From assembly GCF_000247695.1 (NCBI RefSeq), contig NW_004624747.1, forward strand, positions 15,422,532 through 15,486,531: a stretch of 64,000 nt of DNA. The letters are read 5' to 3'. The stretch comes from Heterocephalus glaber (Eukaryota; Chordata; Mammalia; Rodentia; Bathyergidae). This document shows, one piece after another, positions 1 to 12,800 of the stretch. The notes below the pieces were generated by a model, which worked only from the letters and a program-made list of their open reading frames with translations, had not been told where the DNA came from and made no database searches. The translations under genes were made by a program, and so were the position numbers. How positions within the stretch are numbered: position 1 is the first letter of the stretch; every line of letters starts with the position of its first letter.

Positions 1-269
1 TTTTAAGGAAGAGAGGTTTATTTTGGCTCACGTTTCAGTCCAGGGTCAGCCAGCTTCAAAGCATGGTGGAGTAGGGCTGCTCATGCCATGGTGCTGGGAA
101 GCAGAGGGCTAGGATGATCTTGAATTTGGCAGTTCTGCCTCACCTCAGTCTAGGATTATAGGCATATGCCACTGTAACTGACAACAAATGCCAATTTAGA
201 CTTAATAATTAAATCTAGATTTCTATATAGACCCTCAGGGAATGAATATTCTTTACAAAGGCGTGAAAG

Positions 270-355
270 GGCCGGGGATTTAGCTCAGTGGCGCAGTGCC
301 TGCCTGGCAAGTCCAAGGTCTTGAGTTTGATTCCTCGTACTGGAGAAAAAGCAAA
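270..355 (+). repeat. ID-like tRNA-derived SINE
   Basis: Family definition used for all ID-like entries: a roughly 75-bp body, GGGGATTTAGCTCAG (A-box-like) to GAGTTCGATCCCCGGTACC (B-box-like), then an A-rich tail. This copy has a mixed A/C tail (aaaaagcaaaacaaaaac). Confidence 0.85.
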
Positions 356-1112
356 ACAAAAACATACAAAGGCATGATAAAATTTATTAAAATTCCATTT
401 GAAGACAGTTTTTAGTAACACTGATTTTATAAAACAAGATGCACCTATGTCTTTTCCTATGAAGCACGTACCAGAAGATATTTATATATAAAAATATATG
501 TGCACCTTTACCATTTGCTTCACTGACTCTCAGACACCATGGAGTGTGTTACCAGTCTATGTCCCTGAAAAAAGATACTGCCTATTTAACTATAAGAAGT
601 CATCAATCATAAGATACATTCTGATTTCATTAAATTCAAATAGAAGAGATATAAAGATGTATCTTAAACTATATGGAATACAGGTTTAAGTTAGTATCTA
701 TCTGGTAACAACTGTAAAGTGTCACAGATTGGAGCTGCTGCAGTGGAACATACACATGAGGAAATGACTTCATTCAGGATGGAAGCCAGTTTTTATATTT
801 TAATATGTGTTACAATCATAGTGGTCAGGAAATCCACACTGAAGGCTGTTAACTCTCAGGAGAATCTTCCACCAGAGTAGGGCATTGAACTAGGAACTTT
901 GTTTCAGTCCCACCAGGAAGCACCAGTGCAGTTCCTACTCTAAAAGTGCTGGGTAGTTTTTCCCAGGGCCGGCGGCAGAAGGTGTTTGGGGTCCTAGGTC
1001 AGGGCTGGAGACCCAAAGCCTACAGAGTGGCTTCCTTGGACTGAGGGACCAGATACCAGAGCAGACAAAAAGAATCGGGGTCGGAATGGACCTGAGCCAC
1101 TGAGTATTGTCA

Positions 1113-2682
1113 GTGGAGACCCTAGGCCCCTGGGAACCATAATGTCATCCAGTATGTCATTTGAGTTCCCAAGAACACAAGCAAAAAATATGATATAATG
1201 GCTTTCAATGCAGCCGATAAAGTGAACTTTGCTACGTGGAATCAGGCCCAGCTGGAGCGGGGTTTGAGCAACAAGATTTGCCAGGAGGAGGAGATGCCCG
1301 AGTGGGGTGCAGGCCGTGAGTTCAACCAGAAGCTTGGGGAGGAGGCCCGCTGCAAGAAGTACTACATCATCCTCAAGGAGTTCTGGCCCGAGGACCAGCC
1401 CTGGCTGCTCCGAGTCATCCAGAAATCAGGCAGGAAGTTCAGGGGCATCAAGAAGTCAGGTGTGTTGGAGAACACATCCTACTACATCTTCACCCAGTGC
1501 CCTGATGGGGCCTTCGAGGCCTGCCCCGTGCACAACTGGTACAACTTAACCCCGCTGGCGTGGCACCGCATGCTCACCACCGAGGAGGCCAAAGAGGAGT
1601 CGGAGAGGAGGAACAAGGTCCTGAACCACTTCAGCATCATGCAGCAGTGGCGGCTCAAGGACCAGTGCCAGGATGAGGAGGAAAAGGAGCGGGCTGTGCA
1701 TCCACGACCTGAAGGATGACCTGGAGATGTCCTCAGACGACAGCAAGGCCTGCGGCAAAGAGGGCAGCAGAGCCCCCAAGGCCAAGAGGAAGGTGCCGCT
1801 GACCCAAGCAGGCAGGAAGAAGAAGGGCTCAAATGATGAGGCCTTTGAGGACAGCGACGACCTGGACTTTGAGGGTCAGGAAATCCACTACATGTCTGAG
1901 GGCTCCAGCTCCCAGGATGAGCCTGAGACCAGCAAGCCCAAAGTGCAGCAGCAGGAAGAGAGGCCCGTGATGTGGACAAGCAGAGCGAGAGCAGTGAGGA
2001 GAGTGAGGATGAGAAGCCAGCGCAGCCAAGAAGGGGGAGGGGGAGGAGGAGGAGGCGGCCACCCGGCAGAAGTGCCTGAAGGAAAAGACACCAGCAATGA
2101 GTCTGACAGTGTGGAGGAGAGTGACATTGGACAGTGAAGCCTCCTCTGCCCTCTTCATGGTGAAGAAGACACCCCTAAAGCAGGAGCGGAAGCCCTCGGG
2201 AGGGAGCTTGAGGGGAACCCCCCCACCCCACTCCCCCAGCACTGAGGGCGGCAGCACTTCCTCTACCCTGCGGGCTGCTGCCACCAAACTGGAGCAAGGG
2301 AAGCGGATAAGCGAGATGCCTGTTTCCAAGCAGTTGCGGCTGGACACTGGACCCCAGAGCCTGTCTGGGAAATCCACCCCACAGCTGCCATCCGGAAAGA
2401 GCACGCCCAGCAGCAGGGACGAGCAGGTGAGTGCAGGTGACCAAGGACGCCCTGTGGTGTTACCTGACGGGGAAGTCCCTTACCACCAAGGACCTGCTGA
2501 AAAAATTCCAAACCAAGAAGACTGGGCTGAGCAGCGAGCAGAGGATGAACGTGCTGGGCCAGATCCTGAAGTGCCTCAACCCCGAGGGCAAGATGATCAG
2601 TGACCAAGTGCTGTACAGGCCCTGGGAGAAAGATTACAGGAGAGTGCTTAAATGCTGGTTACAGCAGAAGACCATGAAGTAA
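1113..2682 (+). pseudogene. GTF2F1P: GTF2F1 (TFIIF alpha, RAP74) processed pseudogene
   Basis: An intronless, decayed copy of the mRNA for the large TFIIF subunit, which in its functional form binds RNA polymerase II during initiation and elongation. The N-terminal dimerisation region is recognisable from 1198 (reads MAFNAADKVNFATW), followed by the block with NTSYYIFTQCPDGAFEA. The acidic/serine-rich middle is at about 1673-2130, the SSALFMVKKTP and GGSTSSTLRAAA region at about 2130-2430, and the C-terminal winged-helix part (TTKDLLKKFQTKKTGLSSEQ) at about 2480-2560. The normal start codon is replaced by GTG at 1113. There is a single-base insertion near 1135-1140, a TGA where VRVPK should read VVRVPK (near 1158), and frame changes near 1690, 2130 and 2430. 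The C-terminus after about 2600 diverges. No introns are present and no clear poly(A) tail or target duplication remains, so it is old. It is in the sense orientation relative to WSB2 and is not a working gene. Confidence 0.93.
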
Positions 2683-3576
2683 ACGGCGGGACTCATTTCC
2701 ACTCGGATAGTGTGAGATTAGGGGATGCTTCTCAGTTGTAAACCGAGGTAGAATGCCCATAAACCAAAGGAGCCTAGGGTGAACGTGAAAGGAGGGGGTG
2801 TGGGGACACGTCAAGCAGACTTGGGTGGCCTGCGGGGCCAGGAGGTGTAATGGGAAGGAGGCAGGGCTGAGGCGCCAGGGCCGAGGGTTGGGTGGAAGGC
2901 CTAGGTTTATTGGCTTTTACTTTGGAATGTATTTGGAAGAAATGACATGTCATGCTGTGTGTTTTCAGGTTTGGCAGGGTCTCTGGCAGCAGGAAAGTGA
3001 GTTAAGTGACTCTTGAAAAAGATCTGAGGAAGAAGAGATAAAGGTTGAAACCAGGGAGGCCTAACCTATAGATCTGAGCAAGAAGAGGGCAGATAAGGGC
3101 TGGATGCTTTTAGCTTTGTCGGTGGGGAGGGTGCTGTGAACAGTAAGAACTCTTTGAGTTGCAGATACTCCTTTTACCTGTTTCTCAATAACTCTTTCGA
3201 TGGGATTAAATGAATGGGCAGGCTGTTTGGATTGATCGAACATAGCCTACATATCTTGCAATTTTGCACTGTCTAGTATTGTCCTGGTTTGGTGTCCTCT
3301 CCACTTTCTTCCTGCTCGAGCATTCATAGGAAAATGAGGCCTCCATTCATTAGGTTTACTTGTACAAAGGTTTCTCTGACTCACAGTTAACTGGCTGCTG
3401 GGAGGGCTAGGGATGAATAACCCCAGTGGAATTTGGCCTGTGGCTACTGTTATTGCTCCAGGTCATTTAAATGACAACTCACTAGGGAATCCATAATATT
3501 CCCGTAGTCAAGGGTAGACTGCAGCTTCCCGGAGTCTAGCTGTTGTCCGGGAGTGAGGTTGTGGGGTTTTTTTGTT

Positions 3577-3658
3577 TTTGTTTTTTTGGTACTGGGGATG
3601 AACTCAGGACCTTGCGCTTACGAGGCAGGCTTGGTGTCACTGAGCTAAATCCCCTGGC
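3577..3658 (-). repeat. ID-like SINE
   Basis: Inverted copy 39 bp before WSB2 exon 2; its T-run precedes GGTACTGGGGATGAACTC. Confidence 0.85.
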
Positions 3659-3696
3659 AAGGTTGTGTGTTTGAAGCATGCTTTTTCCTGCCCCAG

Positions 3697-3865
3697 AGGA
3701 GCCACTGCTGTTGGCTGAACTCAAGCCTGGGCGCCCCCACCAGTTTGATTGGAAGTCCAGCTGTGAAACCTGGAGTGTCGCCTTCTCACCTGATGGCTCC
3801 TGGTTTGCCTGGTCTCAAGGACACTGCATTGTCAAGCTGATCCCCTGGCCTCTGGAGGAGCAGTT
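3697..3865 (+). CDS. WSB2: WSB2 coding exon 2
   Basis: Acceptor ttcctgccccag before AGGAGCC, so the first codon (GAG) is split with exon 1. It reads [12 protein letters not shown] and ends at CAG TT before gtaagt, splitting a Phe codon. It covers residues about 5-61: the N-terminal tail and the first WD unit ([16 protein letters not shown]). Confidence 0.96.
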
Positions 3866-6800
3866 GTAAGTACTCTTTGCAGAAGGAATGAGGAAGTTTT
3901 CATGATGGGGCACATCGTTTTGGGTTTTCCCTGTCCAAAACAGGAGAGAGGGGAAAAGGGCTGAACAGTTCAGGAATTTGGCAGAGTCGATTCCAGAGCC
4001 CCACATTCTGTACATGGGAAAGTCAGTTGTATCAAGATTTTGTTAGCCCAAGTTGACTTAACAGCATTATAGAGACAAAAGTGGTCTTATACAATTCACT
4101 TAAAGTGCCTAAAACAGTGGGTTTCAGTATATTCACAGAGTTTTGTGTGCATCACCATAATCAGTTTTAACCATTTTCATCATCTCAGAAGAAAACCCTG
4201 TATCCCTTTGTGGACATCCCTAGCCCCTCTCTTATTTTTCCTCTCCCTGGCAACAACTAATCTGCTTTCTGTCTCTGAATCTGCCTGTTATGGAGATTTC
4301 ATATTAATGAAATCTTATAACAAGTGATCTTTTTTGGACAAACCACTCCCAGCATAATGTTTCACAGTTCATGTTGTAGTCTGTATCAGTTCTTCATTTC
4401 CATTTATCACCAAATGGTACAGCATGGAACAGGGCTGGTAGATTTTCTTCGTATATTTCTCTCTCTTATTTTTTGGTACCGGGGATCAAACTCGGGTCCT
4501 TGCACTTGTGCAGCAGGCAGCGAAACCACTGAGCTAAATCCCCGCCTCTTCATATATTTCTCTTTGATGGATGTTTGGGTTTTCTTCACTTTTTGGCTGT
4601 TTGAAATAGTGCTGCTTTGAACATTTATGTACAAGTTTTTTGCGGGCATTTGATTTCATTGGTCATCAGAGGAAGTATCAGGCTCTTTACCTAAGTGGTG
4701 GTTCCATTTGCTTTCTCACTGGCAATGTATTCATATTTTGCATTCTTCACATCCTTGCCAACACTTGTCTTGATTCCAGCATAGCCATCCTAGTGGGTGT
4801 GAAGTGGAATCTCAATGGTTTTGATTTGCATATCTCAGATGACTGTTGCTGCTGAGCACCATTTTGTGTGAGTTTATTGGTTCCTTTTGTAGACCTTCTT
4901 TAAAGAAACACTTATTCAGATCTTCTGCCCATTTTTAAATTGGGTCTTTTTTTTTTCATTACTGACCTAGTTAAGTTTTTCTTTCTTTGAGATAGACAGG
5001 TCCCACTGTCTGAATGCTCTGAGCTTCCAGTCAGATGGCCCAGCATCTGTTATCTTTCCATTTTAGGGCAGCAATAATATAGCAGAAAAAATCAAGACTA
5101 GCTTAAAATTCAGTGATCAGAGAGTAGTTAAGGAAATTGATGCATTTCCACGTGATATTTTTTGCAGCCATCAAAGATTGTTTTGTGTTTGTAATCATTA
5201 TCTTCAATTCCTTCTATGGTCAGTCTAATGGTCATATCCAGCTCATTCATTATTTCTTTTGTTTTTTTCTTGGTACCGGGATCGAACTCCGGACCTTGTG
5301 CTTGTGAGTCAGGCTTGTGAGGCAGGGGGCAGAAACACTGAGCTAAATCCCCAGCCCCATTCATTATTTCTTGATCTCCCATTTTAAGTTAAATTTTGTG
5401 TCTAGCTTGAAGTCTGATAGCAATTCATTGTCTGAAAAGTTTGTCCTAAAAAGAGAACAAAATGGAAAGTCTGTTGTTTTCCCAAAAATCACTTATATTC
5501 AAATACATGTATTACTGTGGGTAATTATATCATTTTAATATTAAAACAGGGAAGAGTATTTGATTATTAACTTTTTAATGTACAGTATCTATTGTTTAGC
5601 ATGAAAAAAGTGTCATTAATATGTTAAATGAAAAGTTTATTGATTTCTGGGGGAAAAAAATCACACATTTTGGAGAATAGTAACCTGGGAAAATATGTCC
5701 ACTATAAGGCTTATTGATAAAAGGCTGGGACAGGGATTTAGCTCAGTGACGCCGCCACCTGCCTCACAAGCACATGGTCCTGAGTTCAATCCCTGGTACC
5801 AAAAAAAAAAAAAAAGGCTATAAAACCATATGTGCAATATTATCCAAAATTTATTTTTTAAAAACATATGTTTATGCACAAATAGAAATTTGTACTGAAA
5901 TGTTAACTGTGGCAAGAATGGTGTTAGTATTATGAGTAATTTTGAAAATTTGTTTCATTTCCAGATTTCGCCTTGTATCTTGTTTCTTTTTATTTTTCTT
6001 AATTTTACTGATGATAATTGTAGCTGGGTGATGTTCCCAGGAAGACAAATCATCTAACTATGAAGTCAGTTTTTGTTCTCAGAATATATCCCTGTTGTTA
6101 AGCAGCATGTAACTGTATCTCTTTCTAGAAAAATTCAATTTGTGGTATTAAATAATAAGTGAATGTGCCTTTGTCCCTGTGGAATGAAGTGGCTGCAGGG
6201 TGTATCCTTTAATTCAAATGCAGAAATCAGGATTTTATGAAAAATAAAATGTAATTTTCGAGGCTCCAAGCTGTCCTATGAAGTTCTTCCTGTGGCCTGC
6301 TTTTAAGTCCTTCCAGAGATGCCAGAGCCAGGCAGGTGTGGGCAGCGTGCACAGGAGGGAGGGCAATGTGCAGATTGGACAGAGCCATTCAAAAAGATAT
6401 CGATGATCACATTCAGGTTGTTTAGCCAAGAAAACACATTTGCAGATTACCCATAGCCATTTGGGCCAGGGGCCAGCGAACATTGTCTATAAAGGCCCAA
6501 ATTGTAAATATTTTAGGCCTTGTGAGCTACATAGTTTGTCATGACTGTTCAGTTATGCCAGTATAGCACTACATGTACAAGTGAAAGTGACAGGATTCCA
6601 GTAATATTTTATTCACAAAACCAAATTTCTTTCTTTTTTTTTTTTTTGGTACCAGGGATTGAACTGAGGACCTAGCACTTGCAAGGCAGGCGGCAGAACC
6701 ACTGAGCTAAATCCCCGGCCCAACAAAACCAAATTTCTGTCATTTTCTGTTTTTTTTGGTACCGGGGACTGAACTCGGGTCCTTGTGCTTGCCCAGCAGG

Positions 6801-9800
6801 CAGCGAAACCACTGAGCTAAATCCCCGGCCCTATTTCTGTCATTTTCTACAACATGGATAAACCTGGAGGATATTATGTGAAATAAGTTAGGCACAGAAA
6901 GACAAATACTGCCATGTTCTTATGTGGAATCTAAGAAAAGTCAAATTCATATGAGAGCAATAGAATGGGGACCAGGAGATGTTGCTCAAAGTACCCACAA
7001 AGTATCAGGATGAATTTGGAAAATCTGGTCCAACATGTTCATAGTAGTTAATGTACAAGTATGCTTGAAAATTGCTACAAGAGTAGATCATAAATGTTTT
7101 CACAACCAAAAATATGTGAGGTGAGATATATGTTAATTAGCTTAATTTAACCATTTCATACTGTGAGCCTATATCGACATGTGAATTTTGAGTATTTATA
7201 GATTTTATCACCTATACAGTTGACTTTTAAAAAATTAACGAAGACATTGTTGAATGAACAAACAAAACAGACTGCTGGCCTGGCCATAGTTTTCCACCTT
7301 GATTTAGATTAGTAGAGCCTACACTTGACTCAGTTCCTTCCAATTTTACAGGTGAGATGGTTAAAATTCTTTCGTATGTTTTACCACACGATTGAAAGAA
7401 ATGTGATTTACTTAGAACTTTTCAGAACACATGGAATAAAGAGGTCCAGCTACACAAAATTATGATCAAAGATATCCAGAAAGTGGCATTTACTATTCGT
7501 GTCAATAAAATATACTATACACAGTGAACTTTGTGCTTTCAGGCCCAGGTGTAGAGCTGTCTCCTTGCCTGTGCCTTTGGGACTTTGTCTTCTGGGTACA
7601 GTGACTCAAGGACTGAGCCTCACTTACCTGGACCTGTTTCACCACAAGTGGCGTAGAAGAGGAGGGGCTTGGGTTAAGAGACCTTCCAGGGCAGTTCCTT
7701 CTCTCTATTGATGACTCCACTGAATGGTTCCCCATCAGGGAAGTAAATGAAAGGGTCTCATCATCATTATAATTATTATTATTTATTTTTTTTTTTTGGT
7801 ACCAGGGATCGAGCTCAGGACCTTCTGCTTTCAAGGCAGGCGGGGGCACCACTGAGCTAAATCCCCAGCCCAAGGGTCTCATTATTCATTGGAACTTAGT
7901 AAATGAAGGTAGAAATCAACATTTGTTTGTACCAAACAAACTGTATTGGACAGAGGGGTTTGTTTCCCAATTCCTTGAGGATTTCTGAGCTAAAGATAAG
8001 GGATCTTTTTTTTTTTTTGGTAGTGGAGATCGAACTTGGGTCCTTGTGCTTGCAGGGCAGGCAGTGGAACCATTGAGCTAAATCCCTGGCCCAGTAAAGG
8101 GTCTTCTTAGGGAAGACAGCAGTAGCTGGGTATGCAGGCTTTAATTCTATCTGTCCTGGTTTCAAACCTACAGTATGAATATGCTTTCTCATGGGGAAAA
8201 CTGAGCGCATGTTTCTTTCCGCACACCCCAACCCAAGAGAACATTCTGAGCAAGTATGTGGCTCCCTGAAGACTGTGATCTAGTTATCCCACAAGGCAGG
8301 TCACCCAGTTTCAAGGCTGTTGCAAGTGGGATGAGTCAAGGCTGGTGAGGCCTCTGTTATGTGAATCCCAAAATGAAACAAGAAGAAAAGTCACAACAGA
8401 ATTCACTGAAAGCCAAAGTTTGTTTCTAGGTCTTCAGTCTTACTGCCCCAGATGACATGTTGGTTGACCTGTTCATAATTTCAGACTCATTAAGAAATCT
8501 CTTGTCTTCTGTAGCATCCCTAAAGGGTTTGAAGCCAAAAGTCGAAGCAGCAAAAGTGACACAAAAGGTCGAGGGAGCCCAAAGGAGAAGACACTGGACT
8601 GTGGTCAGATTGTTTGGGGTTTGGCCTTCAGCCCTTGGCCTTCTCCACCCAGCAGGAAGCTCTGGGCACGCCACCATCCCCAAGTGCCAGATGTCTCTTG
8701 CCTGATCCTTGCCACAGGACTCAATGATGGCCAGATCAAGATTTGGGAGGTGCAGACAGGTAAGTCATTCCTGGCTGACGTGTACATGACGTTTCCTGAT
8801 TGGGCTTCATGGGGGTCTGCTAACCTGGGTTGGCTGAGGGGTAGAGCATTGACTGGCACTCTGGGGCCACCTCTCCAACTGACTGCTTCTGCTTTGCTTT
8901 CAGGGCTCCTGCTTTTGAATCTTTCTGGCCACCAAGATGTCGTGAGAGATTTGAGCTTCACACCCAGTGGCAGTTTGATTTTGGTCTCTGCATCACGGGA
9001 TAAGACTCTTCGCATTTGGGATCTGAATAAACATGGTAGGGAGGTGGTTGGACTACTTGCACACTCCCAAAGTAATCTGTTTGACCCTTTCTCAATTTTG
9101 TCAACATCATTTTAATCTAGAATGACATTTCTCAATCTTTTTGTTGTTACTACTTCCTAAGGAGCCTTTTTAGACATTTTCATTTTAATCACCCTCTCTG
9201 TCCCAAAGAGATTTTAGTATCAAAGATAGATCATGTAGTCATCCCTTGGTATCTGACGGCATTTAGTTTCAGGGCCCCTGTAGCTGCTAAAGTCCCTTAG
9301 ATAAAATGGCACAGTGTTTGCATAGAACCAGCTCACATCCTCCTGCATACTTTAAACCATCTCTAGATTACTTATAATCCCTATTACAATGTAAACGCTG
9401 TGGAGAAGTTGTTATAATATTGTTTAAGGAATAATGCCAAGAAAAAAAATCTGTACATGTTCAGACAGATGCAATTTGTGTGTAGTTCTGAGCATTAAGC
9501 CCAGGGCCTCCTGTATGCTAGGCAGGAACCCTGCCACTGAGCTGTGTCCTCAGATACACGTATAAACTTTCTGAGATAAGAGCTCAATAAGTTGCTCTGG
9601 CTAGCCTTGAACTTGCCATCTTTCTGCCTCAGCCTTCCAAGTAGCTGGGATCACAAACCTGTATCACCATGCTCAGCTTAGATGGAATTAAAAAAAAAAA
9701 AGTTTTGTGGATCCATATTCAGTTAAATCCACAAATGTTGAACCCACAAGTGTGGAGTGCTGAGACTATGTAATATACTGAAAGCATGTGTACTCTCTGC

Positions 9801-12800
9801 ATATAAGGAAACATAAATAAGATTTTTTAGACACCAGGAGCTAGTTTTGTCCCCTTTTCAATGGGAGTGATAGTCCCTCTGGAGCAGGAATTCTTGTCTT
9901 TGGCACTACTGACCTGGGGCTTGGCTACCCCTTGGTTGTGGGCTAGCCTGTGCATGCTCTAGGGTATTGAGCAGCCTCCCTAGTCTCTTCTCTGTAGATG
10001 CCATTGCACCCTCTCTGGTTGTGCTAACCAAACATTGTCTCTAGACATTGCCCAGTGCTCCATGAAGCGCAGTAATTCTCTCAGGCTAGAGGGTGTCAGC
10101 TTTTATGAGATTGTCTGGAGCAAGCTGTGTATGGGAATAGTCTAGTAAGAATTCCACACATCTGTGCTGACCTTGATCCTTAACTGGTGATGTGGGGGAG
10201 AAGTTTTGTTGCCGTATATTTTCCCACAAGTGGTTGGGGGTTTGTAGGACTAATCCTTTGTTTTTTTTTTGTATATCCTTTTATTGGTACATTGTAGGTG
10301 TACAATATAATGGCATTCATCATTGGAGATATGCACCTTTACATACTCTCTTGGTTCTTATTTTTCCCCCTTCCCCTACCCTCCCTATTTACAAAAACTT
10401 TGTTTCCATATTTTCATTTTCTTATATTAATTCCATTCTCTTCTTTCTTTCCCCTACCTCTCCCACTTCCCCCTCCCCTTTGTCCCTTTTCTTCCTATTT
10501 CACATTATCTATTATACCTTTTAGTCCTTAGTTATACTTTCTGTTTCTCACACCAGAGAAACTATTCCATATTTACGCATGTGTGTCCTGTTTATTTCAC
10601 TTAAGAGTATGGCCTCAGTGTGCATCCATTTAGCTATAAATGTCTCTAATTTCTCATTTTTGATGGCTGAGTGGTACTTCATTTTATAAAAAAACCACAT
10701 TTTCTTGATCCAGTCTCCAGTTGATGGGCATTTGGGCTGTTTCCAAATTTTAGCTATTATAACTGTGCTGCTGTGAACATGGGTGCACATATATCACTGT
10801 GGTATGATTCTTTTAATTCTTTGGGGAAGATACCCAGCAGAGGAATAGCTGGGTCAAATGGGACTTCCAGTCCTAGTTCTTTGAGGTATCTCCATACTGA
10901 TTTCCACAGTGGTTGCACCAGTCTACACTCCCACCATCAGTGGAGCAGGGTTCCTCTTTCTGTGGGACTAATCCTAATCATGACACCTTCCCTTCCCCCA
11001 AAGGCCTCACCTCCTAACATCAGCATGTGAGAATTAGGGCTTTAACACGTGGATTTTGGGGGGCCACAAACATTCATTGGGTCCGTAGCAGTTTGTCAGA
11101 TAAAGAGGCACTTGTAGTGACCTCATCTGGAAACAGGTGCTCACTAAGAACTGTGCCAGCAGTTTCTGCACATTGTTGTGGATCTTACAACCACACTATC
11201 TGGGATGGTTCTGCTGGCAGGGAAGCATCTCAGAGGCAATGCCTTTTTCTTTCTTTTGGTACTGGGAATCGAACTCAGGACCTTGCGCTTGCGAGGCAGG
11301 TGTGGCACCACTGAGCTAAATCCCTGGCCCTCTTTGTTTTTAATAGTGCTGGGGATTGCACCCAGAGCCTCATGCATTCTGGGCAAGTACTCTCCAGCTG
11401 AGCAGCACCTGGTTGCAACAGTGCCGTTATTCCTATGCTTTAGTAAATACAGAGAGGCAGCTGCTGTCTCAGGAGGGTCTATGGAGTGACTGAAAACTAC
11501 TTGCTGGCTGGGAGGGTTAGGTGAGCGACGGAGAGTGGGTGGAATGGAGGTGGCCATTACTAGGGCTTTTCAAGGCAGGGAGGGGAATAAAGCTGTGTCC
11601 TCAATACCAGGCAGTGCCCTAGTGATCTGGCCTACATTAATGCATTCAGTGCTCACATCACCTTGGGATGTGATAGCTGAAGAAGCTATAACTGACCTTT
11701 TATAAATACTAATTCTTATAAAAAAATACTAATTCTTCTTTTTATTCTTTCTTTTTTGGTACCAGGGACCAAACTCAGGACCTTGCACTTGCGAGGCAAG
11801 CGGCAGCACCACTGAGCTTAATCCCTGGCTCCTTTTTATTCTTGAGATAAAGTTTTACTATTCCAGGCTGGCCCTGAACTTGCTGCATAGCACTGGCTGC
11901 CCTTGAATTTTCGATACTCCTGCTTTATTCTCCAAGTACTGGGATTATAGGCATGTGTCCCCTTGCATGGCTAGAGATACTAACTTTTATATATTCGTAA
12001 ATGTGCATAAACTTCATAAATTCCCACAAATGACCAAATACAGATTTAAAAATTCTTTTCATTTTTCATGCTTGACTTTTTCCTTTCCTATTTTTTCCCT
12101 TCTTCCCCTTGAGCCTGGTAATCCATGTTAAGAACCTGCTGTGGCCAAGTGCAGTGGCACATGCCTGTAATCCTAGCATTCTGGAAGGCTGAGGCAGGAG
12201 GATCCAAGTTCGAGTCTTGTCTGAGCAACTTAGCAAGACCCTGTCTCAGAAATTTTAAAAGGGCTGGAATATAGCTCAGTGTGAAGGCCCTGGGCTCAAT
12301 CCCTAGTAGTGAAAATAAATAAATAAAATTTTTAAAAGGGCTGGAGATGTAGCTCAGTGGTAAAGTACCCCTGGGTTTTATCCCCAGTATCTCCACTGCC
12401 CCAAAGAATTGTAATGTGTATTTCAGTAATTTTTTCTATGCTGATATTCCTGTATGCACACATAGTTACACTCACAAAAAATAGTCTCTTTCTCCATAGT
12501 TTTTCTGTGTCTTGCTTTTTTTTTTTTAAATTAAACAGTACCCCATGGAAAGATCTATGTCTCTAATCCGATCTGCATGAACAGGCTGGATATGCCCCCG
12601 TTAGTTCAGCCACTCCATTATGGATGGGCATTAGATTTTTTCAAGAAGCCAGGACCTGGAGAGATGAGCTGAGGCACCTGACCCAAGCAAGGAGCAAGCA
12701 GTGCAGCCAGCATTTCAAAGCCAAGTTGTCTGACTACAGAGCGTGTGCCTCTGATTACTCCACACCCTCAAGGAGCCATCCTTGTGACCTTGGTGAAAGC

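Larger units (their letters stand above)
1..3696 (+). other. WSB2: WSB2 intron 1 (partial), no WSB2 exon
   Basis: This stretch lies before the first WSB2 exon in the window. I saw no CpG island and no sequence encoding the WSB2 N-terminus, so exon 1 and the promoter are inferred to lie left of position 1. The interval holds a decayed B1-like remnant near 130-190, an ID-like SINE at about 270-350, the GTF2F1 retrocopy (about 1113-2680) and an ID-like SINE at about 3577-3657. The rest (about 360-1110 and 2700-3570) shows nothing I can name. Confidence 0.75.

Noticed and set aside
270..355. tRNA genes suggested by A-box and B-box-like motifs
   Set aside because: The copies lack a foldable full cloverleaf, end in A tails and are flanked by target duplications, so they are SINEs.
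1198..1719. A 173-codon open frame as a functional gene
   Set aside because: It is the leading part of a GTF2F1 retrocopy whose true start is lost and which shifts frame at least three more times.
1482..2404. Long open frames on the - strand opposite the GTF2F1 copy
   Set aside because: They are shadows of the GC-rich coding sequence on the other strand, with low-complexity Pro/Ser content.
7502..7882. Recurring predicted peptides reading GFSSVVPLPAS...[12 protein letters not shown] in many places
   Set aside because: They are translations of ID-like SINE copies and their A tails (also at 3536, 4407, 22113, 37863, 62137 and 62421), not a protein family.
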